NCBI GenBank assembly: GCA_022494885.1
Contig: JAGVSM010003474.1
Coordinates: 62,001-126,000, forward strand
Source: Micrasema longulum
Taxonomy: Eukaryota > Arthropoda > Insecta > Trichoptera > Brachycentridae
DNA: 64,000 nt
Direction of reading: 5' to 3'
Shown here: positions 45,183-55,770 of the stretch, piece after piece
Layout of the letters: each line of letters starts with the position of its first letter
How positions within the stretch are numbered: the stretch's first letter is position 1
Notes under the pieces: model-generated
What the model was told of the DNA's origin: nothing
Databases searched by the model: none
Seen by the model: only the letters and a program-made list of their open reading frames with translations
Translations under genes and position numbers: made by a program

Positions 45183-45369
45183 TACAATTACTTGCATTTT
45201 TTTAATAAGCTTTTATTAACATTAAAACACACATAAAAAAATAAAATAAAAACAATTTTGGTTGAACTTGCCAAAAAAGAGTCAGGCTGTTGTGTTTGGC
45301 AAGTGTATATTAAAAGTCTTTTTATTTCCCGCTTATAATAAGAATATTTCATACTTTTTGAAAGAATAT

Positions 45370-45830
45370 AAAAAAAATTATGGCCGAGGATATTCGCATC
45401 CTCGGGAAGAAAGCATTGGTTAAACCTATGAGACTACTCGCCCCCTAGCTAATAAATAGCCCGTACTTTTTGAGCGTAGCGGAAAGGATTTGGCCATAGA
45501 TATGAATTCACTCGCTCTCCAATCAGTAGCCTGGCTCTTTAAAGCCCTAAGCTCAAGCATAGGTTAAACTTACGAGACTACTCGCCCCCTAGCTAATAAA
45601 CAGGTCGATACTTTTTGAGCTTAGCGTAGGAAATTTAGCCTTGGATATGAAGGCACTCACTCTTCACTCAGTAGCCTGGCTCTTTAAAGTCCTAGGCTCG
45701 GAGGGCGAGAATTAATTTACGGGGACCATTCGCAGTGACGTTAGGAGCTTATTTAGTACTGACCGCTATCTACAAGAATATGAATAAGAATAGGGCCAAA
45801 GATACGCTCTTTGGCCATAAAGTCATTTTT
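45370..45830 (+). pseudogene. family C retrotransposon 3' end with internal duplication
   Basis: Matches the 3' part of 37140-38045 (reverse complement): GCATCCTCGGGAAGAAAGCA, GCTCTTTAAAGTCCTAGGCT and the end GCAGTGACGTTAGGAGCTTA. A segment of about 145 bp is present twice in tandem (about 45419-45562 and 45563-45707; both hold TACTCGCCCCCTAGCTAATA and CAGTAGCCTGGCTCTTTAAA). No coding sequence is recognisable. Confidence 0.75.
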
Positions 45831-47764
45831 GGTACCGATTGTAACTTGTCGTCCGAGTGAACTCTTTAAGGCCTAAATTAATTTCTGTGGATAAGTATAA
45901 AAGAAAATAATAATATGTGTGAACGAAAGGAATTATTTGATATTTTTTGGTATTTTAAATGTTTTTTTTATCTTTAATATTTTAGAAATTATTTAACTTT
46001 ATTTTTTATAAACAATTGGTCTCAAACTATTGATCAACCTACAAAGTTCATTTAAAATGTGTTATCTTCCAATATATGTTTATTCAATAAAATAATTTTA
46101 TTTTTTATTATTATTTATTTTATTTAGTTCTATGGTTAACATAGTCTAATATATATATACAACACAATATTTACATCTATACTTATTCTAACATTATTTA
46201 TCACTTAATATCCTAATTTATAATATTCACTATTTCATATGTACATTTTCATTAATTATATTCACTATTTACACTATATATTACCTAATATTTTTCACAT
46301 ATATACTTTTTATATTTAATTTTAAATATGTTTAACATATTCAATAAAATATGTTTTAAACTTGGCATACATATAATTTTATAAGGACGACTGGAACTCG
46401 ATCCAAAACAAACAAACCAGCCAGAAGCCAGCAGTCAAAATTAAAAAGTAACTTTCCTATGTAATGCTGATTACCGACGTATACAAAAAAATAGGGACGC
46501 ACTTAGAGGATCCAGTAATAAAAAAATAAACTCATCGCTTTTGAATTTCAGAAGGTACGAGAGTGAAAAAATCTTTAAATTCTTGTGTATTCGAATGAAC
46601 GGACTAAGATGTTTTATCTCCATTCCACCCCAATTTTATCGTGTCGCTCAGATTTGTACGACTGGTGTGAAGTCGGCCTTTGGCAACAAAGTTTAAAGTG
46701 TCCGGGGTTATCTTAGGGGTTACTGTATCAATAAGTCTCACCAGATTTCTGAATGGTTCGAAAGAAACTGAAGATAAACAATTTGATATATTTATTTTAT
46801 TCTACATGACTTCATTCATGAACTTTGAGAGAGTGAACAACGCGTCGTAATTGAAATAATTTTTGAGATTACGATAAATTATTGGGGGGCCCCGCAACAA
46901 ACATTATGCGATATGTAATTGGTTTACAAAAAAGGTTTTTGTTTATTCTGAAAATAGTATTTGTTTCATTTCAACGTTAACGGCCTAAGGCAATTATTGC
47001 AACAGTTACATGAAAAAATTAACACAAATTAAAACTTCACAAACAGAAAAAAACATTTAGCAAACAACGACCGTAAAATAAACGTAGTTATGCAAAAAGG
47101 AGCCAGTCCACAATTTTGATAAAATGCGATTTTGATGTTATCGGGTGCAGTAAGGTCAATTCTATGTTCTACTAAAAACAGCCACAGCGCTTTCATACTA
47201 AAAACTGTACTAATAACCTTCTGAAAATGATGTTAATCACAAAAATGGCATTTCTCAATTTGCAGAAAACACCCACAGCACGAAAAAAATATTACGGTTA
47301 ATTAGAAATCATTAAAACTGGTCAAATACGTAATTAAATTATACTTTGTAATATAATGTATTCATTGTTTATCATTTGTTGAAGTCAAAAGCATGCCAAC
47401 ATTTGTGAAGATTTGATCATTCACTCTTCTCAAAAAGTGCTATTATCTCAGATTCACTTTTCTATGGCTGGCTGCTTTCTACATAACTACGTTTAAATAA
47501 TAGTACACATTATTCATGTGGGGCATTCTATGTAAAGTGGGAAAATGACATTAATTTTGAATTTCCTTTTAGCGCCTCCATAATATAATATCGACTAAGC
47601 CAATTCGCACAATTTACGTACATATTATTTCAATAAAAAAGAATTTATAAATGTAGAAAATAATACTTAAGCTAAAGGCAGATTGTAGGACAGTAAATTA
47701 GAACAAAGGTGTAGGGAATAAGTCTTACAGTAGCTCAGTTTAGCCATGGCACCCCCCCCGCACT
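45831..47764. other. AT-rich non-coding DNA
   Basis: No gene recognised. 46590-46760 is less AT-rich but has no known motif. Confidence 0.45.
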
Positions 47765-47960
47765 CTTCCTGACATCAACAAGAGGTCTGCGAAACGCAGC
47801 AAGGTCCAGCCCAAGAAACTCCAAGTCACTGGAAGAGTTGACTAGTCTACACATTCTTGACATTGGGGAATTAAAGCCATAGTTAGATTTGACATGCAAA
47901 ATGTAATTGTTGCTAGTGTCACGGGAGGGAACAACACAGGGAACAACATTTTTTTTTAAT
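47765..47960 (-). pseudogene. non-LTR retrotransposon C-terminus (family B)
   Basis: Minus strand: SPMSRMCRLVNSSSDLEFLG, LDLAAFRRPLVDVRKSAG, the same block as 32345-32545. Only the last part of the protein is present. Confidence 0.75.
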
Positions 47961-48189
47961 TCTTAACAATTTTTTTAATTCCCGCCAAACTGCAAAAGCA
48001 GTTTTTTTGCAGGGATTTCTCTCTTTAAACATTTTTGTAACACAATATAATAATGTTTACATAAAATATTTTTTTTAAATCTTAAAAATATCAATAAAAT
48101 AAAAGTTTAAAAAAATTAAATACAAGTTAATCAAGTCTTTTTTGATAACGAAATATATAAAAAATAATAAACAAACACTGTTTTAAATT

Positions 48190-48720
48190 GTTTGGTTTCC
48201 CCATTTTTTTATATATTTTTTTTTTTTACACACTAAACTTAGAATTTAAGAAAAAAATTTTAAAACCAATTTTACTTTGTTTTTATTCATATCACTATTC
48301 TTTATTTCGTCCGGGAGTCTCTTTACTATGCGAGGGAGTATATATTGTTTGTGACAGAGAAAGGACATCACTTATTGAGTTCGGTATTTTAAAATACTTA
48401 TAAGGTCCAACTCTGTTCTACGGTTCTCCAATGAATACTTTGTAATTTAATAAACTTCATTTTGTAAATCTTTGTACATCTTTTTCGAAACAATAAATAA
48501 TGAACAATATTTTGAGTTTGTCCAAATTGTTGTAGACAAGGACTGGATTCGACTCCCTAGGGATCTTCATCTCTGTTGTAATATGTGGATAAATAATGGC
48601 TTTTTTGTCTATGGAAACTATTATTACTTCACACGGAGTTACTATTTAGTAAATATTTTTATTAGAAGCCCTGCCCCACCAGTCGCTATTTGTTTTTCTT
48701 TCTGCAACTGTTTTTAGACT
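48190..48720 (-). pseudogene. non-LTR retrotransposon C-terminus
   Basis: Minus strand: YSLENRRTELDLISILKY, then after a stop YILPRIVKRLPDEIKNSDMN, matching the SL..RR...DL...K and LPR....LPDEIK blocks near the end of CR1/L2-type proteins. Followed by T/A-rich sequence. Decayed. Confidence 0.65.
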
Positions 48721-49082
48721 CCTATTTTATTAATACTTAAGTGTTCAATATTACATGCTTTACGACACAAAAAAACTCTCAATAATATTGAGTTGTTTGG
48801 CTTAAATTTGTCAAATGCACAAAGATAGAGGGGATTTTCCAGTGTACCACCGGTCACATTCATTCAAATAATAATTCCACAGAACATATGGACCGTTTGT
48901 CTTTTTCTTGAAAGCAGTAAAGTAAAATGGTTCTTTTGTTTTTAAAAACAGATTACTATTGCACGAATTTTGATGACATAGTTACAACTCAAAGTTGATC
49001 AAATTCTGGGATCAAATGTCCCACCAGTCACAATGGAATTCCCTATATATGTGACCAAACGGGTAAAGAATGCAGTTCTGCG
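48721..49082. other. non-coding, no recognised gene
   Basis: Nothing recognised. Confidence 0.45.
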
Positions 49083-49245
49083 TGTGAAATACATAGAACC
49101 ATTATCCTGACCGTGTTTACGACTCGATTGCTACTTTCGGACAAAAATCTTTAAAAAGTCAAACGAGTAGGGAAGTCTGCCTCGTAGTTGTGGACGCGTT
49201 CGCCTACCATGCTTCCTATCTAGGGCCTATTCTATTCCTAGCAGG
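49083..49245 (+). repeat. composite tRNA-related repeat, worn
   Basis: CGTGTTTACGACTCGATTGC and TACTTTCGGACAAAAATC (the shared upstream block) followed by GTAGTTGTGGACGCGTTCGC, CTACCATGCTTCC, a decayed tRNA-like head. Confidence 0.4.
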
Positions 49246-49519
49246 ATGTGCGTGAAAACTTGGTTTTAAATGTGGTTTTCGCTGCAATATTTCATTGTTC
49301 CTGCTGTTTGTTACATTCCATGTAACAAAAAAATATTTTGATGTATAATAAAATCTGTTTTGATGTTCAATAAAAACATTAAACCGGCTTTCTACCCAAC
49401 TAATAATATAGGAACATTGTTAAAAAATCACAAAGACAAAGTCCATAAATATAATAAATCTGGAATATACCAATTAAATTGTAACGATTGCGATTCAATC
49501 TATATTGGAAAAACTAAAA

Positions 49520-49705
49520 TGTCGGGTTGTGGTCCCGTGGCTAGCGTTGCGGACTCACGGATCAGAGGTCCGAGGTTCGAGCCCCACTCTACCCCAACTT
49601 GATTTTCATTTTTATAATAGTGTGTTATTTACAACTCGTTGAAAATGGCCACTAAAATTGAAATATTTGGGCAAATTATAAGAGCGCTAATATTTCTTTT
49701 TCTGT
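49520..49705 (+). mobile_element. SINE family 1 copy inserted in the PLE
   Basis: GGTTGTGGTCCCGTGGCTAG head, B box GGTTCGAGCCCC, CACTCTACCCCAACTTGATT, body ACAACTCGTTGAAAATGGCC and GAAATATTTGGGCAAATTAT. The best preserved family 1 copy; its insertion just after YIGKT destroyed the endonuclease reading frame. Confidence 0.85.
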
Positions 49706-50153
49706 TTTTTGTTTTTTTTATTTATTGGAGATAAAGGATATGAAGTATATCTAAATATGAAGCAATCTATGCCGACGCTGTATTATGTAATTATATATAG
49801 ATATATAGAACATACAAGCTAATGCTCATCATAATCTCAGAATTATCACAACTAGAATAGAATATTAACTTTAATATAGACACTGGATTAAAATTACTTC
49901 ATGTTGAAAATAAAATATTAAAATTAGACAACTTAGAAATCATAGAAATTCGAAAAGCTATTCATAATAAGAAATAAATAATTAATAACCAATTAAACAA
50001 TATTTCTTTAAGTCCTCTCCTGTCTAGCTTCGAAAATATTGATATCAAATTACCACCCTTGTAAGGAAAAAAGACTTGATTTATTGGGTCCACGTGTAGT
50101 ATTTAGTGAACATGATAAAAATAAAATAGGAATCAATTCATTAGTTACGTAAA

Positions 50154-50194
50154 CCTTGACGAAGAAGCTTGTTTGCTTTGAAACCGGTCAGTAG
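50154..50194 (+). ncRNA. hammerhead-like motif, worn, in PLE 3' end
   Basis: UUGACGA, A, GAAGC-TTGTTT-GCTTT, GAAA, CCGG, UC, A. Stem II (GAAGC/GCTTT, one G-U) and the self-complementary CCGG are present, but no stem I pairing can be drawn. It ties the motif directly to a recognisable PLE protein. Confidence 0.35.
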
Positions 50195-50323
50195 AAAAAA
50201 AAATAGTGGATAAAAACAAAGTTGTTTTATTTATTTTATTATAATGAATAACCAGAAAGTTTGTGCTACAAATATAAACTTTATAAAAACGGTTTATTTA
50301 CTAATAATGTATGTTTGTTTCAG

Positions 50324-50405
50324 GGGAAACTCAAAGCTCGCGACCTGGGGATGTATCATCGGATTCGTCGTTATGATGTGTCTTGACGTTGGACTAGGAG
50401 GATAA
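50324..50405 (+). CDS. SLC39A11: ZIP11-like zinc transporter, last coding exon
   Basis: A splice acceptor (GTTTGTTTCAG) precedes the exon; its first base completes a split codon, then GNSKLATWGC and IIGFVVMMCLDVGLGG are followed by TAA at 50403-50405. This is the last transmembrane segment and C-terminus of SLC39A11 (ZIP11), whose family ends in ILGFVVMMSLDVGLG as I recall it. ZIP11 carries zinc (and probably copper) across membranes; the terminal helix is TM8. The hydrophobic run of about 15 residues fits a membrane helix. The exon is intact. I found no other exon of the gene; the preceding one (expected to encode VVDDIIPEA) must lie upstream in repeat-rich intron or outside the window. Confidence 0.85.
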
Positions 50406-50960
50406 TCCACTACTGACCAACTCCGCAATAAGCCGTTTTTATAATCGATTGAATATCTGATGAGTTTGTCCCTTGTACCTGTTTAGACCAATCCCAAATT
50501 CCAAATATCTGCCATAAGACATAAATAACGTAAGGTAATATAAGACCCCTATAAAGTCATCGCTACGAAGGTTCCGATAAAGGAATGTATGTGTATTTCT
50601 GGCAAATTTTTACTAATATAAGGCATAAAAAATAGTATTTTTCAATAGAGAAAATATGAATTATTTAAATACTATTTAAGTGTTATATTCCATATTCGTC
50701 ATGTTAATTATGAATGTTATGAGGTTAAAATTCATTTTATAATACCTTTGTTATGTGATTACTATGCACAGACAATATAAAATTTAAAATCGTGTAATTG
50801 TTATTTTTAATTTTAAAAATATTATCTACGTATTATATACAATAATTATTCAAAACATATCTTCACTCTTCGAGCGTGTGATTTTGTTGATTTATTGACA
50901 TTATTATTTCTAAAATAAATATTTAAAATGTGAGTTTGTTATAAAATAAAGGATGCCACT
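50406..50960 (+). other. probable 3' UTR of the ZIP11-like gene
   Basis: Follows the stop codon without a repeat boundary. AATAAA poly(A) signals occur at 50914-50919 and 50945-50950, the former followed by a TG-rich stretch (AATGTGAGTTTGTTAT). The actual end is not determinable from sequence alone. Confidence 0.5.
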
Positions 50961-51344
50961 CCGTTTGAATTTATGTAGCATATAAAGATGCATTGAAATG
51001 AAATCATATTTGAAAATCACTTAGCCAATGCCCTATACATTTTTAGGTGTTATCGTACTATTTTTTTATTACACGTAGCTATATTGGTTATCTTAATTGA
51101 TACACTACAATTAACTCTTATAATCCTGCCAACACGATGCCACAAAAAATGTATCTTATAATATTCCTTGTAAATTAAAATAAAATAAAATACATGTGTA
51201 TTTTAATACAAAATACTGCGTCATAATGTTATTTAACATTCCATAATATTTATCATGTGCTAAACCCTTAAATTTGTATTACATTTGTTATCGATGTACT
51301 TTTAGGTGCATTTTTTTAATGTTTGTATGATAGGACTAAAACTT
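50961..51344. other. AT-rich non-coding DNA
   Basis: Nothing recognised. Confidence 0.5.
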
Positions 51345-51965
51345 TTAGATGTACGTATGTAGGTTCTGCAGTGCGGATGAGGAAAAATCTATACACATTT
51401 TACAAATGTCGCTAGCCCAAAGCAACAGTAAAATCTCTCTGAAGAACATATTCTGAAATAATCGGACTTTGAGATATGCAAAGGGTCTGAATGAATTGAA
51501 TTATTTAATGTACATTATGAATACTAACTATCTAACTTCAATATTTTATAATTTGAAAATATGCGTTTATTTAATTTATTAACATATCTGCGTGTGTATC
51601 ACAAAATCGGAATTTTCGGGTTTATCCCACTATTGCTTTGGGCTAGCGATGTGAATGTGATGCTTTACATCATAGAAAGAGTCTCATCCTCGGGGGTCAC
51701 TGGTTAAACCTGAGGATGTTAAAGAGCTCGCCCCCTTCCTTATGCTGATGCTTTACGGATCAGGGCTCGGAGGGAGAGATTCAGCGAAATGTGAACCCTC
51801 GCCTTCCACGCAGTAGCTAAGCTCTTTATAGACATGGGCTTGGAGGGCGAGAACTATTCACGGGGACCCGTCACAATAGATCTTCACAGGTCGCAGTGAC
51901 GTCGGTAGCTTGAATAGCACTGTCCCCCACCTCTATGAATAAGAATAAGATAGGACTGATTCCAA
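51345..51965 (+). pseudogene. family C retrotransposon 3' end, split by a MITE
   Basis: CRFCSADEEKSIHILQMSLA is encoded at 51355-51415, the Cys-rich end also seen at 37.5 kb (CRFCSADEEH). After the 229-bp insertion it continues CATAGAAAGAGTCTCATCCT through the family 3' untranslated region (CTTTATAGACATGGGCTTGG) and ends near AATAAGAATAAGATAGG. Confidence 0.8.
51415..51643. mobile_element. 229-bp MITE with TA target duplication
   Basis: Inverted termini GCCCAAAGCAACAG and, from the other end, GCCCAAAGCAATAG, flanked by TA (51413-51414, 51644-51645). Removing it restores the retrotransposon sequence on both sides (TGTCGC-TA-GCGATG). TA duplication fits a Tc1/mariner-type MITE. No coding capacity; no other copy seen here. 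Confidence 0.8.
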
Positions 51966-53994
51966 TGTATGCCCAAATTTATGTACCTATATATGATGTT
52001 GTTTTTATTTGTTTTTCGTATATCTATAAAGAATGATTATAAAAATTATTGGTTATATATGCGAAAGCTCTAAATATTATTCCCTTCACATAACAGTAAG
52101 CTTAAGGCTTTACTTACATTTATTTTTCGTTTCTGATACCATTTTATTGTATAATGTTGCTTGGCTTTTTCGTTTCCTAGAAAGTTCCTGATAAAAAATA
52201 AATTGTTTTAAGTATCTAAAAATAATCGAGTAGAACATTTATTTTTTAATGCAGTGTTTTAATTATAAACGTCCATTAAACTTAAAACAAATTACGCATT
52301 TCCGTTTGAAACTTTATTTAATTTTGTTTCTTGATAAAATGGGTATTTAGATATTAGAAGTACAAGCACAAATAACTATGAATATGCCTAGTGTATTGAA
52401 TTAAATTCAATTGCCAATTGTTAATTGACTTGTGGATGGGCAATAATGAATCCTTTTTAGTTAGGTACATTAGGAGTAGAAGTTCTAAAGGAGATTTCGC
52501 GTGATAGTAGTGTTGTATTATTCAAAATTTATTAGACATAAGTATTCTCAGGTTAATTAATAAACAGGTATTGGAATGGCTGCGATAGCATTAAATATAA
52601 TAAATTAAATAAATATTTAAACCGCATTTAAGGAATGGGTAAATTTAAGGCATTCGATTTAGCGATAAGTTTTACTTTTCATTGCATTTACCTGTACATA
52701 ATGGTTATTTTATTACTTAAGGTATTGTTTTCTTTATCATTTTTTACCAGTCACAAGTAAATTGCGCGTGTATTCAAAAAGTTTAAAACAAATTTGTGAT
52801 ATTTACTGAATCGAGAATTTATCTTTTTTTTGTCACAAACTTGCCAGTTTTTATATCTCAAATGAATGTTTATTTTGATCAATTAAAAAGGACACACGAA
52901 TGTTGTAATTTTTGTGACATTTGATTGTTTCATCCTTATATTGTTCTGTTTTTTAATCGAAATTGCTGTGAAGTATATCAGTGCGTATAAACCTGAAATT
53001 TTGCCTATTATAATTTTCCGAACATTTTAATGTGTATCAAATTCTATGCAGTCAAATTTTCACGTGTTTTGGAAAAATGTTTTGAATTAAGAGTTTGCAT
53101 ATCATTAACCTTATTTAATTATACAAAATAGATGCTTTTTTGAATATTAAAATATTTTTATAATACTGCGGTTTGTATTTGTACAAACCAATTATTAGGT
53201 AGGTATAGTACCTATACCACATAACTTTGCACCCAGGCTCTAGGGTAAAAATGATGTTAGATATTATGCTAAAAATATATTTATTTATTAATACATAATA
53301 TATTCTGACACTCATACACACCAAATGACGGGAAGGTACTGCATTTGATTGTTTTATGTTCGTATTATACCCAAAACTGTTTAATGTTTTAAAAAGTGAA
53401 AAGTTATAAGACACGTAGATACTATACTTTATTAGCTTTAAGTTCAAAGGTTTATCGTATAATTTATAAATTAACTTCACTGTAAATTGATTTTCACTAA
53501 TTCCTTGCCGTAGAAAAATACCTTCTTGTAATGAAAATTTATGAAAATACTCGTGTGTATGTTTAATATTAATAAAAACAATATTACCACACATTTATAT
53601 GTAAAGGTAAAAAGGAGCTCTCTTTATTTATTATTTTTAAATATGCAGGGTAGTTACTTTTACAATACGTTCTTTTCAAATAAAAGACGCATATTTAAGT
53701 GATGAAATCCCTTTAAATTATTCCTTTATTCACATTCCTTTAATGTTTACGCTCAAATTAGGTAAAATAAACAGCGTACATACATTTTTTCACTATTTTT
53801 TCTAGTTTTCAAATAGTAAACGATACATAATTAAAGCAGAAAAGCAAAATTATACAGCAGCTCAAATTAAGTTAAACTGCAGTTATTTGTAAATACTCCC
53901 ACGTTATTGGTTTGCAATTTTATAAATACTTTTATCATTTATAATTATTTCATTTAAATTATTTATTGACAATTCTTGATGGAATTCCATTGTA
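51966..53994. other. AT-rich non-coding DNA
   Basis: No repeat boundary recognised. Contains the unrecognised 159-codon open frame listed separately. Confidence 0.45.
53115..53594 (-). CDS. unrecognised 159-codon open frame
   Basis: The protein would be rich in Ile, Tyr, Lys and Asn, with several hydrophobic stretches (for example IFSIISNIIF) and no domain I know. Its composition simply follows the AT-rich DNA, there is no splice or promoter evidence, and it may well be a chance frame. Confidence 0.12.
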   Translation of the reverse strand: MCGNIVFINIKHTHEYFHKFSLQEGIFLRQGISENQFTVKLIYKLYDKPLNLKLIKYSIYVSYNFSLFKTLNSFGYNTNIKQSNAVPSRHLVCMSVRIYYVLINKYIFSIISNIIFTLEPGCKVMWYRYYTYLIIGLYKYKPQYYKNILIFKKASILYN

Positions 53995-54070
53995 ATGATG
54001 TAATAACTTATATCTACATATAAGTTATTAATTTAAAAAATACTTGGTACACTTCCACTTATTTATTTTG

Positions 54071-54114
54071 ACCAATTAGCGCTTTCACCCTCTAATAGGC
54101 ATCTTCAGACTGGT
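54071..54114 (-). ncRNA. hammerhead-like motif, exact CUGAAGA core
   Basis: Minus strand: ACCAGT, CUGAAGA, a 15-base stem II region (weak, TGCCT/AGGGT), GAAA, GCGC, UA, AUUGGU. ACCAGT pairs with AUUGGU over six positions with one G-U; GCGC is self-complementary. The core agrees fully with CUGANGA, while stem II has decayed. Confidence 0.45.
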
Positions 54115-54530
54115 GAATATTATACAGTGTAAGGATAATTTATATAAAACTAAATATTATCTTAAGTGTAGGTACATTTTAAAATAAGTTGAAAAAGATA
54201 CAATACGCAATATTGCAATGGAACAGAGTGAGACAAATTATTGAAACATGTGTTGGCGATGTACGTTAAGAGAATATTATATTATATGAAAAATATTTAT
54301 TGTTTTATTACAATGTACAGGGTCTAACTAAGGGGGCTAATAAGGGTGAGTTTTTAAATTCTATCTGCTGATTTATTAAAATTCTATCGCTAATTTTTTT
54401 TTATCCTATTTATTTCTAAAATTTCCAACGTTAGATAGATTGGAAATCTTTTTCAACTTATTTCTAAATGTACCTACACTTAAGATAATATTTAGTTTTA
54501 TATAAATTATCCTTTTACTGTATAATATTC

Positions 54531-54574
54531 ACCAGTCTGAAAATTCCCATTAAAGGGTGAAAGCGCTAATTGGT
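54531..54574 (+). ncRNA. hammerhead-like motif, right arm copy
   Basis: ACCAGT, CUGAAAA, CCC-ATTAAA-GGG, GAAA, GCGC, UA, AUUGGU. Stem I six positions with one G-U; the G8 position is A here. It is the inverted partner of the motif at 54071-54114. Confidence 0.4.
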
Positions 54575-54654
54575 TAAAATAAATCAGTGGAAGTGTACCA
54601 AGTATTTTTTAAAATTATAACTTAAATATAAATATAAGTTATTACATCATCATT

Positions 54655-55375
54655 TATAATTATTTAGAAAAACTCCTTGGGAATATTGTATATAATTATG
54701 TATAATATGTTTTCAATTTAATAAAAAAAAATTTTTTTCAAAGTATCATTGATTGTGTGACTTCAAATACCGCACCACTCATTTGAAGACTTAGTTTACT
54801 TGGCAATTTCTACATATATATTGTACAAAGAGTTGTATGCCTGAAGTGCTTGCACTTCAAAGCATTGAAATAAAGGAACAAGTAACTAAGAACGAATTGA
54901 TTAGACGTCACCGCACCAAAAACGTCCTAAAAATCCTCGTAATTTTTTCGATTTCCCTGTTTTATTTCATACCCCCCCTTTAAAGTCGCAGATTTGAATC
55001 ACCGCATGTGAAGCAGATCTGCAGTAAAAAAAGCTTCGCCTGTATTCTCTAAGAGACACGGAAAAGGTCAAAACCACAATTTGTGTTCAAAAATTGATCA
55101 GAATATCCGAAGCAGGACGACGAGGAATCAACAACATTAAAATGTGAAAAAATAAACAACGTTATTTTATATTCAATTTACCGTGACTTAAAAGTAGGTG
55201 AGTCGTGTAAAGAATGCGCATTTGACTTGCATTACATTTAGAAAATGCGTGTGTGTAAAAAATACGCATGTATTTTTTTACATGCATTAAGTTTTCCCCC
55301 AATTTCGACATTTTTAACTTTAAAACTTTACGAATGTGTTGTCTTTTTTTTGTAAATACAGAATATTTTATTTAT
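54655..55375. other. non-coding, no recognised gene
   Basis: Nothing recognised. CpG-containing stretch at 54900-55120 has no long open frame. Confidence 0.4.
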
Positions 55376-55379
55376 TTAT

Positions 55380-55770
55380 TCATATAAATATACACATTAC
55401 AAAAAAATGTATCCCTAATTCTATGAGGTCAAGAGCCCTGTGTTAAGTATGGATACAACATTATGGAAAGTGGAAGCATAATATTATTAAGAAAAACTAA
55501 AAATAAAAATTGTTACATAAACATAAATTTTAATTAACATCTAGACAACACGCTTAATAGTTTATAAATCCATGTAATGTATCCCAGCAGTATCCTGCAA
55601 TGGTCTGTTCCTTGTACACATTGCCTGAAAGTGGCTTCCGTTTTGAAGAACTTAATATGTTCATCCAGGGCATTGAACACTCTTGGAGCCACAAAAGAGA
55701 AATTTCTCTGAGCGAAAGTCGTACGTGTTTTTGGTACTAAATAATTTAAACCACAGGAAAACCTCGTACG
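55380..55770 (-). pseudogene. non-LTR retrotransposon C-terminus and tail
   Basis: Minus strand in one frame: LVPKTRTTFAQRNFSFVAPR, VFNALDEHIKFFKTEATFRQ, CVQGTDHCRILLGYITWI. The pattern RT.FAQR.F...APRVFN.L matches the last block of jockey-type proteins. The tail is an ATGAATAAATAAATAAAATA run at 55370-55390. Confidence 0.7.

Larger units (their letters stand above)
49350..50240 (+). pseudogene. Penelope-like element 3' part with GIY-YIG remnant
   Basis: 49360-49520 encodes KPAFYPTNNIGTLLKNHKDK and then SGIYQLNCNDCDSIYIGKT, the linker and start of the GIY-YIG endonuclease domain of PLEs, including the GIY and YIG motifs and the Cys pair CNDC. A SINE interrupts it at 49520. About 49861-49975 encodes INFNIDTGLKLLHVENKILK and LDNLEIIEIRKAIHNKK, the normal C-terminus. 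The 3' end has CTTGACGAAGAAGCTTGTTT then GCTTTGAAACCGGTCAGTAG. The element stops about 85 bp upstream of the ZIP11 exon. Confidence 0.85.
53995..54652. mobile_element. pair of inverted Penelope-like termini
   Basis: Left arm 53995-54200 (minus strand) and right arm 54445-54652 (plus strand) are inverted copies over about 205 bp: both contain ACCTACACTTAAGATAATAT or its complement, CACCAGTCTGA, GTGAAAGCGCTAATTGGT and AGTGGAAGTGTACCAAGTAT, both reading outward. The 245-bp centre has no recognisable protein. The same outward-facing layout is seen at 811-1946. Confidence 0.7.

Noticed and set aside
49360..49602. complete 80-codon protein
   Set aside because: The first part is a Penelope GIY-YIG remnant; the last 27 codons are read through an inserted SINE.
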